Assembly (NCBI GenBank): GCA_034620365.1
Contig: JAQGEQ010000270.1
Coordinates: 1,240,001-1,304,000, forward strand
DNA from: Pegea sp. RAD2-039
Taxonomy: Eukaryota > Chordata > Thaliacea > Salpida > Salpidae
DNA length: 64,000 nucleotides
Direction: 5' to 3'
A program made the translations under genes and the position numbers. Position 1 is the stretch's first letter, and every line of letters begins with the position of its first letter. The notes under the pieces are model-generated. The model saw only the letters and a program-made list of their open reading frames with translations, had not been told where the DNA came from and did no database searches. This document shows positions 62,253 through 64,000 of the stretch, piece after piece.

Positions 62253-64000
62253 CTACGTGGGATTGCTAGTGACGTCATCGATAACTACGTCATCAAGAGT
62301 GCCTTTCTTTTCACTGACATCAACAGAAATGACTTCATCATGTTTAGCATGATTGTGTATGATGTCATCTTGTATGACAGCAGCTTCTATGATGTCATCA
62401 TCTGCGAGGTTGTTTTGTGTGACGTCATCATTTGTAACGTTGTTGAGTGAGACGCCATTCTGGGTAATATCGTCTTGTATATATTCATCAGTTGTGACAT
62501 CATTATTAGTGACGTCATCATGTGCTTCTTCATCATTATTAATGACGTCATCATGTGCTACTTCATCATTATTAGTGACGTCATCATGTGCTACTTCATC
62601 ATCTATGACGTCATCATGTGCTTCTTCATCATCTATGACGTCATCATGTGCTACTTCATCATTTATGACGTCATCATGTGCTACTTCATCATCTATGACG
62701 TCATCATGTACTACTTTATCATCTATGACGTCATCATGTGCTTCTCCATCATCTATGACGTTATCATGTGCTACTTCATCATTTATGACGTCATCATGTG
62801 CTACTTCATGACTAGTTACGTCACTTTCACTGATATTTACAGAATCATCGAGAGACGAATCATCAAAAGCCATTTTATCCGCATTGAATCTCATATCTTT
62901 GAGAAGATCGATTTCTTCAAACTTTAGTTTCAGTTCATCTTCTTCTTCTGTTGCATTTTCATATTCTGTCTTTAAATAATCTTCGTTTACATCATCATTG
63001 TAATCTTCTTCAGGAGAATCTTCTGATCTGTTGGATGTTGAATCCACATCCAGGGACTTGATATACTCCGAAACAAGTTGATAACACAAACGATATTGTT
63101 TCTGCAGTGGACAAGTGGACTAATTATTTGGTCCAGTTGTCAGTGAAAGCCTACCATATTCTTGACCACATGAGGACGACTGTCCCGTAAATCTTTAACA
63201 CTTCGGCTGACATCGACCCGGCCCTCATTGTCCAGGTAGCCCAAAGAGTTCAGCATGGAACAGAAGATACCTGACCTCCCACATCCATCACTAGAGGATC
63301 AAAGATGAAGATCAGGATCAAGTTAAAGATTTCCATCACCTGCAGTGAACAAGAACTCGAGATTTCTGCTGATTGATCTTCAGATCTTCCAGTTCTTTCA
63401 AGATCAGTTGACGAAGATGAAGAAGATCTTGAAATCCTTTTGGTGAATCAATCTGATCTTCATCCTCCCATCCGAGATATTGGATGTGGATGACTGAATG
63501 AGGCGGATGCTAGAAGAAGATTATGAATAAGAGATCAATAGGAAGCGTTTCTATGACAACTCACATCTTTGCTAAGAAGATCAAAAGGAGATAAATGAAC
63601 TCTCAAATACCGGATGAGGATGTTCGGATAATCTTCATCAACTTCAATCTTGTCTTCGTGAACTTCCAACTTCTTGTCATAAACCAGAGGCTGGTCCGGA
63701 CTTGAAGGCCAGTAGTTGAAGTCCAGGTCCTAGACTATCTACTTGATGATCATTCATCAGATAAAGATCACTTACTGGATGTTTAGGGTCAAGTGGATTC
63801 AACATGATGATGATTCGGACATCGTTGTCGGCAATCATCCTCCAAAAATCTTCAGTTGTGTCTTTCATCGGAGATTGTGCCAAGATCAAAGACATCTTCT
63901 GATTATAAGTCTGAAAAAAAAATTCGATAATGACGTAATCCGCGTACCAGCTTCGATTCAGACCTGGACAGGGGACGCATTGTAGTAGACAGGGACTTGC
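62253..64000 (-). CDS. PTPR: Receptor-type protein tyrosine phosphatase, C-terminal PTP domain and acidic repeat tail (5'-partial)
   Basis: Minus-strand exons chain in phase: 64000-63964 (cut by the window edge), 63910-63776, 63729-63565, 63509-63340, 63290-63155, 63101-62253. The order is that of a PTP domain: VPVYYNASPVQTYNQKMSLI, AQSPMKDTTEDFWRMI, HIQYLGWEDED (WPD-loop position), RVLVHCSDGCGRSGIFCS (phosphate-binding loop), then RVDVSRSVKDLRDSRPHVV and YRLCYQLVSEYI. The loop sequence and its position before the tail suggest the membrane-distal D2 domain of a two-domain receptor phosphatase. The CX5R core (CSDGCGR) is intact and the aspartate of the WPD loop is present, although proline is glutamate. 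After the domain come about 270 residues of very acidic tail with ten copies of a 10-11-residue repeat (EVAHDDVIDD) and further decayed copies. The receptor part lies beyond the right edge. Confidence 0.85.
62511..62816 (-). repeat. 30-bp coding minisatellite with TGACGTCA in nearly every unit
   Basis: Ten units of 30 bp (33 bp in three of them) follow the plus-strand consensus TGACGTCATCATGTGCTACT, then TCATCATCTA. They encode the minus-strand repeat EVAHDDVIDD. Length changes are multiples of three. Both strands stay open in several frames through the array, so plus-strand frames here are by-products. The flanks (62.25-62.51 kb) hold further degenerate GACGTCATC-like units. Confidence 0.92.

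Noticed and set aside
62353-62927. Long plus-strand open frames of about 150 codons over the minisatellite
   Set aside because: They are by-products of a 30-bp repeat whose period is a multiple of three. The minus-strand frame joins the phosphatase exons in phase, so that strand is the coding one.
1-64000. CRISPR arrays, bacterial operons or prophage
   Set aside because: The genes have spliceosomal introns and animal families, and the tandem repeats are coding minisatellites without spacers.

Overview
This is metazoan nuclear DNA. Genes are split by GT-AG introns, proteins belong to animal families (a FUBP/KSRP RNA-binding protein, the calcium-responsive transcription factor CARF, phospholipid scramblase, Tudor-SN, an LRR transmembrane receptor-like protein, a receptor-type tyrosine phosphatase), and tRNA-derived SINEs are present. 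The sequence is very AT-rich outside exons. Intron sizes are bimodal: many of about 48-60 nt, others of 0.3-6.7 kb. I cannot place the species; the minimal introns, AT richness and many TGACGTCATCA words suggest a non-vertebrate animal.

Layout, left to right. 0.3-1.0 kb: 3' part of RPL18 (+). 1.06-2.0 kb: a decayed mobile element (-). 3.1-9.4 kb: a complete four-KH FUBP/KSRP gene (+) of 18 coding exons. 13.0-17.4 kb: an eight-exon LACTB-like gene (-) whose serine-hydrolase motifs all look degenerate. 19.9-22.7 kb: a CARF/ALS2CR8-family gene (+). 24.5-26.8 kb: a phospholipid scramblase (+, first exon not found). 29.2-29.9 kb: an intronless EEF1AKMT2/METTL10 lysine methyltransferase (+), followed after only 161 bp by SND1 (Tudor-SN, +, 30.1-40.8 kb, 910 aa). 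One 6.65-kb SND1 intron holds a complete antisense gene for an LRR transmembrane protein. 40.8-62.2 kb looks like a gene desert, but contains two copies of a tRNA-Val-derived SINE, other repeat copies, and short GC-richer splice-flanked islands; two of these can be assembled into tentative minus-strand genes. 62.25-64.0 kb: the 3' part of a receptor tyrosine phosphatase (-) with a long acidic tail made of a 10-residue repeat, encoded by a 30-bp minisatellite carrying TGACGTCA palindromes.

The genes are not an obvious functional cluster. RPL18, EEF1AKMT2 (eEF1A methylation), FUBP/KSRP and SND1 all touch translation or mRNA control, but this may be chance. The points most worth following are the nested antisense receptor with a predicted PDZ-binding C-terminus, the LACTB-like pseudoenzyme, the phosphatase tail repeat, and the micro-exon genes hidden in AT-rich DNA. 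Gene models were built by eye from splice signals, phase and family resemblance; no database search was run.
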